Below are positions 13,538 to 14,535 of a stretch of DNA of 14,535 bases, one piece after another. Below the pieces are notes generated by a model, which did no database searches, had not been told where the DNA came from, and saw only the letters and a list, made by a program, of their open reading frames with translations. The DNA comes from DATKLX01 sp035542155. GTDB lineage: Bacteria > Chloroflexota > Anaerolineae > Anaerolineales > Anaerolineaceae. The stretch is taken from NCBI GenBank assembly GCA_035542155.1, contig DATKLX010000183.1, positions 1 to 14,535 on the forward strand. Reading direction: 5' to 3'. Position 1 is the stretch's first letter, and every line of letters begins with the position of its first letter. Made by a program: the position numbers and the translations under genes.

Positions 13538-14341
13538 ATGACCATCTTCACAGCACTCCTGCTTGGAATTATTGAAGGCCTGACGGAATTCATCCCCGTT
13601 TCTTCCACGGCTCATATGCTGATTGCCCAGCGGATTCTCAATATCCCGGCTGACAATGCGGTGTTTGCTTATCTCGTCCTGGTCCAACTTGGGCCTTTGC
13701 TGGCCTTGCTGGTGTATTTCAGGAGGGATTATTGGGAGCTGATTCGAGCCTTTTTTGCCAGGCCATTTTCCACGCCGGAGAATCGCCAGGCCTGGTACGT
13801 GATCCTGGCTACGATCCCGGCGCTGGTAGCGGGGGTTTTACTGAAAGACCTCGTTCAAAGCTTATTCCAAAACCCTTTATTAGAAGCAGCGATCCGCCTG
13901 ATGACGGCGGCGATCCTGCTGGCCTTGGGGGAATGGCTGGGGAAGCAATCGCGCAATCTCAGCTCCATGGCCTGGGTCGACAGCCTGATTATTGGCCTGT
14001 TTCAAGTCCTGGCGGTTTTTCCAGGCTCCTCTCGTTCCGGATCGACCATCCCAGGGGGAATGCTCCGCAACTTCGACCGCGTCTCGGCCACGCGGTTTGC
14101 GTTTCTGATGGCTGCGCCTGTGATGCTGGCAGCCGGCGCGTATGAAACCTTATCCGTGATCCGGCTGCACATCCTTTCCTCGATCCTGAGCCCCCTGGCC
14201 GTTGGGTTTGTGGCTGCTGCGGTAGTTGGCTGGTTGTCGATCCGCTGGTTAATTCAATACGTCAGCCGCCATACCCTTTATGTATTTTCTGCCTACTGCG
14301 CCATCGTCGCGGTTCTTTGTCTCGTTTTTCTTGTCATCTAA
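13538..14341 (+). CDS. uppP: Undecaprenyl-diphosphate phosphatase UppP (BacA)
   Basis: A 267-residue, multi-helix membrane enzyme that removes a phosphate from undecaprenyl pyrophosphate to recycle the lipid carrier of cell-wall and polysaccharide synthesis; the family is linked to bacitracin resistance. The length is normal. Both diagnostic motifs are present: G-I-I-E-G-L-T-E-F-I-P-V-S-S-T-A-H (Glu13, Glu17, Ser22, Ser23, His26) and F-P-G-S-S-R-S-G-S-T (Arg166). The ATG at 13538 has GAGG (13527-13530) 7 nt upstream. It is transcribed away from the metal-transport operon across a 217-nt divergent intergenic region. A TATACT at 13466-13471 may be its -10, without a clear -35. There is no functional link to the metal genes other than position. 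Confidence 0.95.
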   Translation: MTIFTALLLGIIEGLTEFIPVSSTAHMLIAQRILNIPADNAVFAYLVLVQLGPLLALLVYFRRDYWELIRAFFARPFSTPENRQAWYVILATIPALVAGVLLKDLVQSLFQNPLLEAAIRLMTAAILLALGEWLGKQSRNLSSMAWVDSLIIGLFQVLAVFPGSSRSGSTIPGGMLRNFDRVSATRFAFLMAAPVMLAAGAYETLSVIRLHILSSILSPLAVGFVAAAVVGWLSIRWLIQYVSRHTLYVFSAYCAIVAVLCLVFLVI

Positions 14342-14348
14342 TGTGTTT

Positions 14349-14412
14349 CTTTGGGATCTGGCGTGGTCGAAGTAGTCAATCTGCGCGGTTTATCATTGTA
14401 TCTGTCCCAAAG
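14349..14412. repeat. 8-bp inverted repeat downstream of uppP
   Basis: CTTTGGGA (14349-14356) and TCCCAAAG (14405-14412) are perfect reverse complements 48 nt apart. They begin 7 nt after the uppP stop. A long-loop hairpin or the end of a small mobile sequence are both possible; neither is shown. Confidence 0.3.
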
Positions 14413-14433
14413 CTGGTAGGTTTTGAAAAAAGA

Positions 14434-14490
14434 GCAAGCTCGCGGTACTATGGTAGTTGCCTAGACCGCCAGAGTAACCGGAGAGCTTGC
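14434..14490. repeat. 8-bp inverted repeat before a truncated gene at the window edge
   Basis: GCAAGCTC (14434-14441) and GAGCTTGC (14483-14490) are perfect reverse complements, 41 nt apart, directly in front of the ATG at 14492. The run AAAAAA just before the first arm and the position suggest the left end of an insertion sequence or a leader hairpin. The other end is outside the window. Confidence 0.35.
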
Positions 14491-14491
14491 C

Positions 14492-14535
14492 ATGTCCATT
14501 GTCCTCCTGCAACTGCCCGAAGTCAAGTACAGCCA
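14492..14535 (+). CDS. Start of a gene cut by the window edge, possibly a transposase
   Basis: ATG at 14492, with GGAG (14480-14483) 8 nt upstream, opens the frame M-S-I-V-L-L-Q-L-P-E-V-K-Y-S, which is still open at the last base. The start L-P-E-V-K resembles, from memory, N-termini of some transposases that continue into a zinc-finger-like segment, and the inverted repeats just upstream fit an insertion sequence end. Fourteen codons are too few to be sure. Confidence 0.3.
   Translation, partial: MSIVLLQLPEVKYS

Noticed and set aside
1..14535. CRISPR array, tRNA or rRNA genes
   Set aside because: No regularly spaced direct repeats and no tRNA- or rRNA-like sequence were found on reading the non-coding stretches.

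Overview
The window reads like chromosomal DNA of a Chloroflexota bacterium, most likely of the Anaerolineae type. This is an inference from the gene families (lipoprotein ZnuA-like binding protein, PD40 propellers, DUF2269 membrane protein, caspase-like peptidase, CRP-type regulator with a receiver-like front) and from the moderately high G+C. No rRNA or tRNA gene was seen to settle it.

Layout. (1) 205-1999, plus strand: a 120-residue protein followed after 28 nt by a caspase-like (clan CD) cysteine peptidase. The small protein is a stand-alone paralogue of the peptidase's N-terminal domain. (2) 2005-2142, minus strand: a decayed piece of a NarL/FixJ-type response regulator receiver domain. 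(3) 2156-3750, minus strand: a DUF2269-like membrane protein, a membrane-anchored TlpA-type thioredoxin, and upstream of it two tiny hydrophobic reading frames, one of which looks like a deleted remnant of a UPF0718 permease C-terminus. (4) 3757-4800, plus strand: a clear sigma-70-type promoter and a CRP-family regulator with a phospho-acceptor-less receiver-like N-terminus. (5) 4953-6914, plus strand: a zinc/manganese-type substrate-binding lipoprotein and a PD40 beta-propeller lipoprotein that carries a single-base frameshift. (6) 13320-6936, minus strand: six tightly packed genes that are two successive copies of the same three-gene unit: UPF0718 permease (YcgR/ArsP_1 family), YcgQ-type DUF1980/TIGR03943 subunit, membrane-anchored Ig-like plus PD40 propeller. 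(7) 13538-14341, plus strand: uppP. (8) 14342-14535: a non-coding stretch with inverted repeats and the first codons of a gene cut by the window edge.

The most interesting content is region 5-6. The two permease/YcgQ pairs, each with its own extracellular propeller, sit convergently to a metal-binding-protein gene that has no ABC ATPase or ABC permease beside it. His-rich segments occur in the permease of one copy and in the YcgQ subunit of the other. This fits a divalent-metal (probably zinc) transport system with an undescribed propeller component, possibly fed by the ZnuA-like protein. The metal, the direction of transport and the partnership are inference. A second, independent candidate system is the caspase-like peptidase with its single-domain companion.
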